Below are positions 32,554-44,584 of a DNA stretch of 64,000 nt, piece after piece. Origin of the DNA: Hemileia vastatrix (taxonomy: Eukaryota > Basidiomycota > Pucciniomycetes > Pucciniales > Zaghouaniaceae); contig JASXTE010000013.1 of assembly GCA_030280995.1 (NCBI GenBank), positions 12,629,501 through 12,693,500 of the forward strand, given 5' to 3'. The position numbers and the translations under genes are program-made. Position 1 is the first letter of the stretch, and each line of letters begins with the position of its first letter. The notes under the pieces were generated by a model. The model did no database searches. It had not been told where the DNA came from and worked only from the letters and a program-made list of their open reading frames with translations.

Positions 32554-34259
32554 ATGGCATAAGTTAGGATTGTATCTTTGGATGGGAACAAGTTCAATGG
32601 TGAAGAATTTAAATGGTTTTTGAGCAGATATGAAGCTTCCGCTTCTGTGGATGGGGCTTCTCATTTGGACATGGTGAAGCAAATTTGGTTTTTTATTGTG
32701 GAAAGAGAGGTGGGAAAAGAGGTCATTGCTATGGATGTTTATAAAAAGTGGGATTGGTTAATATTGTCAAAAGAGATGGTTGATAGAAAAGGTGTTAGGT
32801 ATACTATGGTGGACCTCAAAAAGATTGTCAGTGACTGGAAAGCAAAAGGTGGTGTTTCTACTATGCTGGAGTTTAAAAAGTTGGTTGAAAAGTTTGATGA
32901 AGTGGTGAAATACTTGGTTTTGGTGGAGGAGATAGGCCATGAAAAGTAGGGAGAGGATCTATTCTGGCCATCTTTTAGTAGGGATATTAGGATAAATGGG
33001 GTAAAAGAAGTGCAAGAGAAAATTTAATGATGTATCTTCTGAATGGGGAACAGAAGCTTCCTGATTTAGAGGTTATCAAAGAAAACATCCAGGTGTATTT
33101 AAAACTTACGGCTCTCGAAATCTTGTACTCAATATGTTATCAAGGTTAGTGAATTTTTGGGTGAAAACAATGATATTATGGTCAAAGCTCAAGAGGAAAA
33201 GAAGGCTCAGATGGGTTAGCTTGTTGCAAAGGTTGAGTGAAATGTGGAAAAAAAGATGGTTGATAACTTGGCTGACTTAACAAATCAGTTAAAAATATTT
33301 GTTCAAGAAACTCAGAAGGCTAATAGAGCACCTTTTGCTTCATCATAATTATCTTCTTATCAATCTAGGGGTTATGAGAAGAGGAATTATGGATTTAATG
33401 GTGATGGAAACCAATTTTCTGTGAATGGAAATGGAAATGGTAGTATTAATGGGAATTGAAATGGTAATGGTAACTGTGGAAATAGTTTTAGAGGTGGTTA
33501 TGGCAAACCCAGTGTGTGCTCCTATTGTAATAGGAGGGGACACAGAGCTTGTGATTTTTATCATTTGGATAGGGACTTGAATGCTGGTAGATTCAAACTT
33601 TATTAAAAGGTTTATAAATTCCTTGATGTATCTTTTATCAAACCAAGTGAAGGAAAAAACCCTTGGATTTAGTTAGGAGGAATACAATGGCTGAAAAATG
33701 GGCCAGGTTTGATGAATTAAATGATGATGATGATAATGTTAAAAGTGGAAAAGGTAATGATGGTAATTCTGGTGGAAAATTTAATAAGGGAAAAGAAAAG
33801 GTTATTAAAGCCACATTTTCAACTTCTATTGGTGGTTTGGAGTTTTGTTCAGCTCCTAGAGTGGGTGGTAACTGTATGGTGGGAGAGTATGATGTTGATG
33901 CTTCTAGAAGAGAAAATGCTACTAAAGCTAAAAGTAGAATTCAATGCCAATTAAGGGAAAAAACAGGTAAGAGAGAAAGTGAAAAGAGGAAAAAGAAACC
34001 ATACTCTAATGATGAATTATATAGGATGCAAAAGAGGATGGAATATATGAGGCCTCCTAGTTTTGGGAAGTTAGATTTAAATGGTGAGCCTTTACCTGTT
34101 GAAGAAGAATCAGAATCTGAAGAGTATTTACCATTTTATTCTCTCCCCAGACCAAGTTTTAGTGGTCCTACTTGTGTGGAACGGGTAAGAAGGACCAGTG
34201 ATGGATCTGGATTAGTGAAAGCAGTAGGTGATGGAGCTAGGATAATTGAAGATGAAGAT
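32554..34259 (+). pseudogene. gag: Element E gag, decayed and split
   Basis: Starts at an ATG aligned with E2 gag (63313), with an immediate TAA. Conserved stretch: DGNKFNGEEFKWFLSRYEAS.VDGASHLDMVKQI against DGTKFNVEDLKWFLENYETA.GVDGASYLEMVKQI. A knuckle-like CSYCNRRGHRAC lies near 33509-33545. From 33663 an open frame continues (acidic DELNDDDDN, then basic region) until element C interrupts at 34260. It resumes at 43617. Several stops and frameshifts. Confidence 0.78.
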
Positions 34260-35435
34260 TGTCAGTGTGTGCTAGTATCTAAGTATGATTTAATAATAAA
34301 TATTATTGGTCCTACTACTTATTCTTAAATGATTTAGTGATTAAACCTCAGGGGAAAACTAATAAACTAGTTATTCTCAATATAAACTCACAATACTTGT
34401 ATTTTTATGCGTTCTAGTGGTGAATAATAGATAAATAAAATATAGTTATAGCTTATATAAAGATAATATCAATTTATAAGGGCTTTATAATATATTTCTA
34501 AATGATAATAATTGTGTTCAAGGGTTTAATTGAGTTGTAGTAAGTAAGCTATGATCAATACCCCGTTAAATCCCTCCTTACTTATACAAAAATCCACTGG
34601 AGTGCACAGACCTTCAATCCAGAAGATGTCACACTATCCCCAGCAATTAAAGCACTGTGAGGGCCCATCACCTTCCCATGGTTTCCACTTCAAGAAGATT
34701 CAACACCCAGACCTCCTGTAAGGAACCTTCATCACAATTAATGATAACACAGATCTATACCACAAATAGAAAATCCAGATAAAAGCAGATACCATGAAGA
34801 AACAGGTAAAATAAACAATCAAAAAGAGATTTAATGAAACCAAAAGCATATAAAGGAAACAAATAAAATTTCCAAGCCCCCAATAACATCCCCAAGCATC
34901 CACATTAACCCAGAAATGACCTCCCAACCCATAAATTTGTGAATATCTATCCAAGGAAGCAGATTAAGTTGTCCAGACTGAGTGTATGCACCTGAAATAG
35001 ATGTTTATGCTTCTGTAGGCGTTGTGAGTCCACTGGATACGTCCATATGACCTAAAATAAGCAGAAAAACAAAGGTTATAGGCTATTAAGTGGCTAAAAC
35101 CCACTTATATACCTAAATATACATAATATACTGCAAATTTCACTGAATATGAGATTTATGTATACATATAAGCTTATGTATGTCAATAATTACTTCATAT
35201 CAATTAAGATAAGTATATTATGACTCCATTAACACCTTAACAAGTATTATTAGGCCATGTATAAGCTATTTAAACTACTATAATTTATATAATAGAGTAA
35301 TAATTATATATATATGTAATATAATCATATATATTATTATTTTAACCTTATTTTTAAGTTATAAGCTTAATGTACTTAAGTTTATCTTATTTTAAGTATA
35401 AGAAATACTCATTCCTAGGGATATCTAGGCTGAAA
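34260..35435 (-). repeat. Element C 3' LTR (probably hybrid)
   Basis: 1,176 bp. The inner end reads GGCTGAAA instead of GGCTGACA, the same change as at 43086, so it predates insertion. Next to it is the polypurine tract GAGTGAGGGAG (minus, 35436-35446). Confidence 0.92.
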
Positions 35436-35548
35436 CTCCCTCACTCAAAAAAAATAATAAAAAAAATGTTAAGACATTTTAATTAAAAGTAAGGAGTGAA
35501 TAGAAATTTTTTTAAATTTTCTATAATACATATACTGAATAAACAGTA

Positions 35549-38500
35549 TTATTTTGATTTAAATTTTTTCAAGAGATTTCTAAGATCAGAGATTTCATTT
35601 TCTGGAATCTTCTGGTCATATTCACTTGATTTTTTTTAAATCTTAATAGATACTCAACTCCATTTTCTTTAGTAAGGTGTCTCTTTTTAAGTATCTTTTC
35701 AATTTCTGTCTTTTCAACTATTTCTTCAGGTTGCTGTTTACGCCTTCCTTATCTTCTTGAAAATAGAGCAGTATCATTAAAATGGTATGAGTTTTAAGAG
35801 AAATAGGAAATACTGGATGTTTTCTATCATAAGGTGAATATAGAATAACCTCAACAGCATTATTACCAACCATCTTTTAACCACAAATTTTCCAATGAAT
35901 GGATCCTTCAATTTAACATTACCATTTAAATTGAAATGTAGTGTTGAAATAAGGACTTCATCACCCTCTTTAAGCATTTGTTCTTTATGGGGTTTATCCC
36001 ATCTTTTCTTTTCATACTCAAACACCTTATTTATACATTCTTGAGCATGTTTTCTGCATAATTCTTGCATATGAAGAAAAGATTTAGTACCTGGATGGAT
36101 ATCCAATCTAGGTAATTTATTAAGAGTTTTAGCAGGGGTATTAGGTACATAACCCAACCATAACTCAAATGGATTTTTACCAGTGACAGAATGTACTGTA
36201 CTATTGCATGCAGATTCTAAACCTGGGATAAGGGTTACCCAATCATGTGTGAATTTTTCATTGTCTTTGAAGTTAAGACCAAAAGCACAATATCTTCTTA
36301 TCATATCTTCTAAAGTTTGTATCATTCTTTCTTCTAGCCCATCAGTTTGTGGATGGTGTGCTGTAGAAAGTTTTAATTGACGCCCTGAAACATCCATAAG
36401 TGATGTCCAGAACTCAGAAGTAAATTAAGGATCTCTGTCAGAAACTATTGCTTTGGGGAAACCTGCTATATTTAAAATTTGTGTCCACCATAAAAAAGCT
36501 AAGTCCTTTGCACAAACCTCTTTGTGGGTAGGAATAAATTTACACATTTTTGTAAATCTATCTACAATTACCCAGAAGGAGTTATAACTCTTATTCCCTG
36601 CTATTGGAAAACCTGTTACAAATTCCATGTTAATAATTTCCTATGGAGCTTTTGGTTGCTCAATTTGTTGTAATAAACCAGCTCTTTTGCCTGTTAATCT
36701 TTTGGAATTTTTACAAGAATCACATGTCTCAACATATTTTTGAACATCCTCAGACATTTTAATCCACCAAGCTGTGTTTTTTACTCTGGTTTATGTTTTA
36801 TGGTAGTCAAAATGACCTGCTAATATATCATCATGACATATACTTAACATTAACTCCTTCATTGAAGGGGAAATTACAATTACATTACTTAATTTTTTCC
36901 TGTAATATATAAAACCATCCTCAATGGAAAATTTTCCTTTTTCTAATGCCTCTTTATACTTATTTGGTAATGTTTTTATTAAAACATTCATTGAAGCATT
37001 AGATAAATCATTTAATATTGTAGTGAGTTTACTCAAATCAGGATCTGAAGCATACATATCAAGAATTGATTGCATAAATTCATCCTCAAGATCTGCAATA
37101 AAAATGCCATAAATGTTAATAATCTCTGATTCAGGAACATAAGCAGGATTATCATCATTATTAGGCAGAGGTACTCTAGATAACAGATCTACATTAGAGT
37201 TTAAGGTTCCTGCTCTATGTGTAATAGTCATCTATCCTCTGTATTCTTGTACAGCTAATTGCCATCTAAACATGTGTCTATTAGGAGTTTTCATGTTTAA
37301 GAGTGACTTAACTGCAATACAGTCAGTTATTAGATCAAATTTTTGGTCTTCAAGGTAATAATGTAGCTTCTCAAGAGCCCATACTGCTGCCAAACATTCA
37401 AGTTGAGTAGCACCATATTTAAATTCACTACTTCTTAGAGTATGTGAAATATTGAAAATTACTACTTCTGACATTTTTCCTTCAATAAGTTGTTTTTGAT
37501 GCAAAGCAGCACCCAGACCAATAAAACTTGCATCTGTATATAATACAAAAGTCAATTGGAAATCTGGTAATCCCAAGATAGGAGCTGTCATTAAACATTC
37601 TTTCAACTTATCAAAATCCTGTTGTCTTTCATTATTCCAAATGAAAGCTTCTGATTTCTTTATCAGTGTGGTCAATGGTGCAGCAATTAATTGGTGGTTT
37701 TTTATATATTGTCTATAATAACCACACATACCAAGAAAAGATTATACATACATTACATTTTGAGGAATGCCAATATTCTTTATTGAAGCCACTTTATTTT
37801 GGTCTACACATATTTGTAAGCCAGATACAATATGACCAAGCACTTTTAAAGATTCAAACCCAAATTTACATTTTTTCAATGCAAGGGTCATTTTTATTTC
37901 ATCCATTTTTTGTAATACCTTTATTAAATGGATTAAGTGTTCATCATAAGTCTTAGAGAACACTATGATGTCATCAATGTATACCATTAACCATCCCTCA
38001 ATTGTTTCATTATGGAATTTCATATCCATTAACTTCTGAAATACTGATGGAGCATTTATTGGTCCAAATGGCATCCTGGCATATTTATAAATTCCCATGT
38101 GTGTTGCTATCAACAAAAAGTTCTGTGAATTCTTTTCAACAGGAATTTGATGGTACCCTTTGTTTCCATCTAAGCAACTTATATACTTAGCACCTTTGAG
38201 GGGAGCATGTATAGAGGCAATCTTTGGCAAAGGATAAATATCATCTACTGTAAATGTATTTAATGCTCTATAATCACCGCACAGTCTTTCTTTATCTTTT
38301 TCATAAGAAATTAGCACTGGTGATATTACACAATATTTTGGTGTAGTTTCAACCTTTTCAAGAATGTTCATTTTTAATAACATCTTAATATTATCCTCTA
38401 TGTCTTTCCTCTTCATTGGTGAAGCAGGGTATGGTTTCTTTTTAAGACTAGCAGGAATATTATCCATATCACAGGTTAAACTAATCTTCATTTCATGATC

Positions 38501-39220
38501 TTTTACAAGGCCAAGTTCATTTGTACCATGTGCAAAAGCCATTGGAAATGCTTTAATTAAGTCCAAATAATTATTTTTCTCAGCTTTTCTTATCTGAGTG
38601 CCAAATGATGCTTTTGAAATTTCTATTTCCAGAAGTTCCATTTCATTGGATTCTCTTCCTTTGCACAGAATATTTGTTACTGACTCAATGAGTAAGACTG
38701 TTTTAAAAGAATTTATTTTAAATTCTCTTTTACCATTCATGCCAATCATAAAATTGTTATTAGAAGGGTCTAATTTCACACCAAACTTAGTCAGAATATC
38801 ATTTCCAATGATAAAACAGTTACTACAGTTAGTATTATCCATTACTACAAAGTCACAAGTTATTCTTACATAACTATGTTGATGTTTAAAGAAAACAGCA
38901 GATTTTTATCTTCCAATGGGATTTAGTACTGATCCAAAACCTCTCCAATTTTTACTCTGAAGTGGTTCAAGCTTAGACTTATATACACTATCAATTTTCT
39001 GTAATGTATTAGTAGAAACAACAGAACCAGCAGCTCCTGTGTCCAATACTATATTAACATTTTCACCAGAAATGATAGCTGGAACCATTATAGGTGTCAT
39101 TCTAAAGTTATCAGGTTGTATATCTTTAATGATTTCAGCATCCTCAAAATTCATTAAAGATTCATTTAATTCCATATTTAATATTGGATTGTCAAAGATG
39201 GACAACTCATCTTCCAACAT
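35549..39220 (-). pseudogene. pol: Element C pol, decayed by scattered stops
   Basis: Minus-strand pieces: protease VLDTGAAGSVVS (38906-39220); RT in one open piece (37742-38842) with LCGDYRALN and an intact YIDD; RNase H with LYTDASFIGLG (37232-37729); integrase region with HPQTDGLEER (35777-37231); chromodomain tail ending at 35549. Stops are mostly single changes, for example a TAA just before SFLGMCGYY. Domain order matches B and D1. Confidence 0.92.
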
Positions 39221-39405
39221 ACAGATCTCATTTTCATCACTATATGAGATATTACTGTCATAATCACTTGAGTATTTACTTTTCTATGTTTCAATTTCAG
39301 ATTCATGTTTATTTTCAACAATATTAATATTCTTCTCACATTTGTGACTTTTAACCCAAGGTTTGTTACACTTATAACAAGTATTTGTCTCATACTTTTT
39401 TGGTA

Positions 39406-41403
39406 CTAAAGGTGCAGTAGGTTTTTTCTGCTTCTACTGAAGTGTTCTGAGTTCTGATTTTTCACAGGTTCAACACTTTGTTTATCATTGGAATACCTTG
39501 CTTCATACTTATGGTTTAGTAATATTTCATTGCAAATATTAATAAAGTCAGAATATTCAGTGACATTAATTGTTCTAGCTACAACAATGTCTCTGACAGA
39601 TTTAGGTAATTTATATATTATCTTATCTTTCCATAAGTTAAAATCCATGTGAGGCTCAATGGCTTTTAATATTTTATTTAAATTAATTAAAAATACCATA
39701 GGTTGGTCACCATTCAACGGATTATACCTAGTTTTCTCACAAAGTCTCTGCTGAGTGAGTCTGAATTTAGAACCTCCAAATTGTTTTTCAATTAGTTGTT
39801 TCCATTCAGCCCAAGAGTAATCTTTACCCTCATTCAAAACAGCTTCAAACCATGATAAAGCAACATCCTTAAATAAAGAGATCAATTTTGATGTTATTTC
39901 TTCATCTGGTAACTTATATGAGAATTTTAAATTGTCAATTCTTTGGATAAAATGTTGCCAATCAGAGCTGGCTTCCCCATCATAAGTTGGGTACTGATCA
40001 ATCTTAGGCCAATTCTTCTGATTGGATTTTATTTCACTAATCTTATGTAAATTCAACAACTCATTTACTCTTGATAAATGGTCTTGTATTTCCTCCTGTA
40101 CGGATTTGTGACTTACATTTTCAGATTTGACACTACCATCAGATGGTTTTAGTTGTGGTGGTATAGGTAAGGAATGAGATTCACTTTTTCCAATGAAAGT
40201 ATTATTATTATTTTGAGTATACATATGATTATCCTGGTTCATTAGTAGATTGGCAGTTTCAATCTCAACTTTAGTTAATCTTTGTAGCAGCTCAGAGACA
40301 CTTTGATTTGTCTGGGCAAAAGATAACTTAGTTCTTGATTCAGTTTTCAATAAATGTGTTTCATACAATTTTTCCAACTCACAGAATGTGTTTGAAAGTT
40401 CATTATATTTACTACTCAATGAATCATATTTAAGAGATAGAGACAAATTTTCATTCTCTAAGTCTTTATTACGTGTTTCCAGTTGATAAATATTTAATGT
40501 TAAGGATGAAATTGTATTACTTGTGAGCCTAACTGTCTGTTCCTCACAATCAGTCATTCTATTCAACAATGCTGAAACAATTCTATGGAAAGTTGGATTA
40601 TTATTAAAATACTCCCTGTCTTCCTTCTCAATTCTTTCACTCTCTTGTGAACTTCTAATCTCACTAAAAAGTGGTGGCAACTGAGGATTAACTGTATTAT
40701 AAATACTACTATTGTTATTGACAAAAGAAAAGTCAGGTTTATCTACACTAAAACCTAATTTTCTTAATTCCTCCTCAATTTTATGCACAGATTTGACATC
40801 AATAATTTTACCTACATTGTAATTATCAGTATTGTGTTCAATATGAGAGGGTAATCTACTTACCACGGGATTTTTGTGAGCCCTGATTTTTGGCACCTTT
40901 GTTTTCCCTTGTAGGGGTGAAGTGAGGAAGTATGATGAGGAGGAGGATCCTTGCTGCAGTTGTGACTGGCCCATTGTTGATGAAACCAATCCCACTTCCA
41001 TTTGTCTAACAGGATTTTCTCCTGTGAGTGATGTGCCCCTCCTGGGGTGGGGGGTTGCTGACTTGGCTGGCCTCCCTTTGGATCTGCCAATGATTAGTTC
41101 ATCTGCTGAAATCCTACCTTGCAATTGTTTTGTAATTGCTCTACCTCCTTGAGCATAAGGGATTTTGATTCCTCCAACTTCAATACCTGTTTTGCCAGAT
41201 GGGATAGTTGATCCTGAAGAGGAGGAGACGTCTTTTTTATAGTAATCTTTTTTAAGAGGGTGTCCTTTTCCTCTATGCTCATTTGCTCTGCCTGGGGGTA
41301 TGACTGACCCTCCATGGTTATGTCCTGGAGCAATGTTTTTGTTAGCTTTAGACCTGGTATTATAAGCAGGCTGTACACTTACATTGTCCTGGGGAGCACT
41401 CAT
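39406..41403 (-). CDS. gag: Element C gag, long open frame up to a frameshift before the zinc knuckle
   Basis: 665 codons from ATG at 41403. N-terminus basic and disordered (YNTRSKANK), then a long coiled-coil stretch (about residues 270-390), then a capsid-like region with DWQHFIQRIDNL, ALSWFEAVL and LWKDKIIYKLPKSVRDIVVART. The frame ends in a stop after an A-run reading AGA AAA AAC. One base back, the frame continues to KKYETNTCYKCNKPWVKSHKCEK, the knuckle (CX2C...HXC). Either a one-base loss or a frameshift explains this; in element B the two parts are in one frame. Confidence 0.82.
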   Translation of the reverse strand: MSAPQDNVSVQPAYNTRSKANKNIAPGHNHGGSVIPPGRANEHRGKGHPLKKDYYKKDVSSSSGSTIPSGKTGIEVGGIKIPYAQGGRAITKQLQGRISADELIIGRSKGRPAKSATPHPRRGTSLTGENPVRQMEVGLVSSTMGQSQLQQGSSSSSYFLTSPLQGKTKVPKIRAHKNPVVSRLPSHIEHNTDNYNVGKIIDVKSVHKIEEELRKLGFSVDKPDFSFVNNNSSIYNTVNPQLPPLFSEIRSSQESERIEKEDREYFNNNPTFHRIVSALLNRMTDCEEQTVRLTSNTISSLTLNIYQLETRNKDLENENLSLSLKYDSLSSKYNELSNTFCELEKLYETHLLKTESRTKLSFAQTNQSVSELLQRLTKVEIETANLLMNQDNHMYTQNNNNTFIGKSESHSLPIPPQLKPSDGSVKSENVSHKSVQEEIQDHLSRVNELLNLHKISEIKSNQKNWPKIDQYPTYDGEASSDWQHFIQRIDNLKFSYKLPDEEITSKLISLFKDVALSWFEAVLNEGKDYSWAEWKQLIEKQFGGSKFRLTQQRLCEKTRYNPLNGDQPMVFLINLNKILKAIEPHMDFNLWKDKIIYKLPKSVRDIVVARTINVTEYSDFINICNEILLNHKYEARYSNDKQSVEPVKNQNSEHFSRSRKNLLHL

Positions 41404-41910
41404 ATTGATAAAATTAACAATATATTACGTCTACAGAAAGGAAAACCTATTGGAATTAGTGGATTAAAAGTATTAGCAATATTATTTCTAATAAAAAGCA
41501 CTGGAGCTTACCCTGAATTTAAATCTTTATTTATTTAAATAAAATGTAATAAAAATTCAGAAAAATTTGTTAAAAATAAAATAATAAGTTTAAATAGACC
41601 TTTATAAGGGTGAATAATTAGCTTACCAAGCTTTAAACAAATACCAGTTTAATTGGGTTTATATTGGTGACCAAATACCAAGTGAAATTGGGTTTATATT
41701 GGGTACAGTTACTACTGTAAATACCTAATTTTTATTATAAAAAATTAGTAAAATTATTATAAGGGCTCTTTTCTGCAATCACTAAGTTATGATGACTCAC
41801 TAATATTAAGAAGACCCAAATATTTGGTTATTTTAAGCTATACTAAAGTAAAAATCATGTCCTAAGGCTTATACTAAAAAATCAATAATAATCATGGAAA
41901 GACCCCCAAT
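41404..41910. other. Element C leader with primer-binding site
   Basis: No gene. Directly left of the 5' LTR the minus strand reads ATTGGGGGTCTTTCC; TGGGGGTCTTTCC fits a tRNA-type site complementary to a 3' end ...GGAAAGACCCCCA. Confidence 0.6.
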
Positions 41911-43086
41911 TGTCAGTGTATCTAGTATTTTAGTATGATAGAATAGTATTTATTTATGGTCCTACTACTTATTAAAAAATTATCTAGTGATTAAACCTCA
42001 GGGGAAGACTAATAAAATAGTTATACTCAAATAAACCTCACAATACTTGGATTTAAATGCGTGCTAGTGGTGGAAAATAGATGAATAAAATATAGTTATA
42101 GCTTATATAAAGATAATATCAATTTATAATGGCTTTATAATATATTTCTAAATTCTAATAATTGTGTTTTAATGTTTATTTGAATTTTATAAAGTGAATG
42201 ATGTCTAATAACCGTCAAAATCCCCCCTTACTTATACCAAAATCCACTGGAGTGCACAGACCTTCAATCCAGATGATGTCACTGCTATCCCCAGAAATTA
42301 CAGCACTGTGAGGGCCCATCACCTCCCCATGGAATCCACTTCAAGCAGATTCAACACCCAGACAACCAGTAAGGACCCTCCATCACAATTAATCATAACA
42401 CAGACCTATACCATAAATAGAAAATCCAGATAAAAGCGGATACCATATAGAAACAGGTAAAATAACTCATCCAAAGAGAATATAATGAAACCCAAAGTGT
42501 ATAAAGGAAACAAATGAAATGTCCAAGCCCCAAATAAAATCCCCAAGCATCCATATTAACCCAGAAATGACCTCCCAACACATAAATCCATGAATATCCA
42601 TCCAAGGAAGCAGATTAAGTTGTCCAGACTGAGTGTATGCGCCTGAAATAGATGTTTATGCTTCTGTAGGTGTTTTGAGTCCACTGGATACGTCCATATG
42701 ACCTAAAATAAGCAGAAAAACAAGGTTTATAGGCTATTAATGGGCTAAAACCCACTTATATACCTAAATATACATTATATACTGCAAATTTCACTGAATA
42801 TGAGATTTATGTATACATATAAGCTTATGTATGTCAATAATTACTTCATATCACTTAAGATAAGTATATTATGACTCCATTAACACCTTAACAAGTATTA
42901 TTAGGCCATGTATAAGCTATTTAAACTACTATAATTTATATAATAGAGTAATAATTATATATATATGTAATATAATCATATATATTATTATTTTAACCTT
43001 ATTTTTAAGATATAAGCTTAATGTACTTAAGGTTATCTTATTTTAAGTATAAAAAATACTCAGTCCTAGGGCTATCTAGGCTGAAA
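41911..43086 (-). repeat. Element C 5' LTR
   Basis: 1,176 bp, TGTCAGTG...GGCTGAAA on the plus strand, same length as the 3' LTR and the solo LTR at 25033-26208. Confidence 0.93.
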
Positions 43087-43616
43087 TTAACCCAGTAATG
43101 ATATCCCAACCCATAAATCCATGAAAATCCATCAAAGGAAGCAGATTAAGTTGTCCAAACTTGATATATGCACCTAGAATAGGTGTATATGCTTGTGTAG
43201 GCATTGTGAGTCCACTGAATACGTCCATATGACCTAAAAAAGCAGAAAAATAAAGGTTTTAGGCTATTAAGAGGTTAAAACCCACTTATAGACCTAAATA
43301 TACATAATATAACTACATATTTTACTGAATATGAGGTTTATGTGTACATATAAGCTTATGCATGTGTATAATTACTTAATATCACTTAAGATAAGTATAT
43401 TATGACCCCATAAACATCTTAATAAGTATAATTAGGCTATGAATAAGCTATTTAAACTACTATAGGTCATATAATAGTGTAATAATTATATATATATGTA
43501 TTATAACCATATATATAATTATATTAACCTTATTTTAAATTATAAGCTTAATTTTATTAAGGTTATCTTATTTTAAAGATAAGAATTACTCAGTCCTGGG
43601 GAGACCTAGGCTGACA
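43087..43616 (-). repeat. Partial C-type LTR beside element C
   Basis: 530 bp matching the outer part of a C LTR from TTAACCCAG (as at about 42557) to GCTGACA. It carries the AAGAT duplication of the outer insertion. Confidence 0.88.
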
Positions 43617-43873
43617 AAGATGTTATTATGGGGGTGAAAATGGCAATGTGGGTCCTCAAGAGATACCCAGGGCTAAGGTAAATAAAAATAAATTTCAGTA
43701 TGAAAGGCCAGAAGTAGCTGGTCAAGAAATAACAATTTAGATTTTTTTTAGGTAGAGTGAATCAACTTCAGATTCCTTTATCCTTAGGCAAATTATTTAC
43801 AAGTATTTTTGTCCTTGAAGAGAAGCAAAAGAAGAATCTGAAAAGGAGACAGGCATCAGTTGGAGAGGTGGAA
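43617..43873 (+). pseudogene. Element E gag/pol junction after element C
   Basis: Continues E after the AAGAT duplication. With a one-base shift it reads GGENGNVGPQEIPRAKVNKNKFQYERPE... to a TAG near 43738, then a second stretch EEKQKKNLKRRQASVGEVE up to the D-type LTR. Confidence 0.6.
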
Positions 43874-44576
43874 TGTTAGCCAGGCTACTAGACTTACCCA
43901 GTAAAATAATTAATTATTAACTGGGATGAAGCCAAACCTTTAATTCTTATTTTATTAATTATATTATATTTACTTTATAATTTACTTGTAATAAATTAAC
44001 TAATTAAAATAAGTAAATCAAGTAAATATTTAAAATTTGTGTCCCTCATATTTTTATTCCCAAACACCATCCTCATAAAAGGTTAGAAATTAAATAAAAG
44101 TTTATCAATTCTAAATTTTAAATTCAAATGATTTTATTTAAAAAAGTTAAAATTATATTAATACTAAAAATTAAATTTAAATTATTTTATTTTAAGAGTG
44201 AAATTTGCAGAAAAATTTAAAATAAATCAAATAATTTGATATATTAAGTAACTAAATTTTATTGACACATTCTTTATAGAACACTCTTATTATTTGCAAT
44301 TTGTTATTTTGGAATTTATCTCCCTCTCACACTCCTGTATGTAGATTTCTTAACCCCATGGTTTCTCTCCTTTTTTCCTATATAAGGCCTTCCATTTTTG
44401 CTGTTTTTACTCATTCCTTACTTACTTACATTTTATTATACACAATCAAATTTATCTTTATTACTATTATTACTGCTTTAGTACTTATATTTGTGTAAAT
44501 CTAAATCTTATAAGTAATAATAATAATATTTTATACCTTTTACTTGAGAAATAAATCATAAAAGATAAAAGTTACA
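43874..44576 (+). repeat. D-type LTR (solo or truncated)
   Basis: Begins TGTTAGCCAGGCTACTAGAC and aligns with the D1 LTR through the CCTATATAAGGCC promoter block (near 44378) to about ...GTTACA. No matching 5-bp duplication was found at the right end (left flank TGGAA), so the right border is approximate. Confidence 0.75.
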
Positions 44577-44584
44577 TACTCACT

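Larger units (their letters stand above)
34260..43616 (-). mobile_element. Element C: decayed Ty3/Gypsy chromovirus with an extra partial LTR
   Basis: The outer borders TGTCAG (34260) and GCTGACA (43616) are flanked by AAGAT on both sides (34255-34259, 43617-43621). Inside: LTR 34260-35435, pol, gag, LTR 41911-43086, then the end of another LTR (43087-43616). It interrupts E gag. The extra LTR piece is best explained by insertion into a pre-existing solo C LTR followed by recombination on the left side. Confidence 0.9.
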
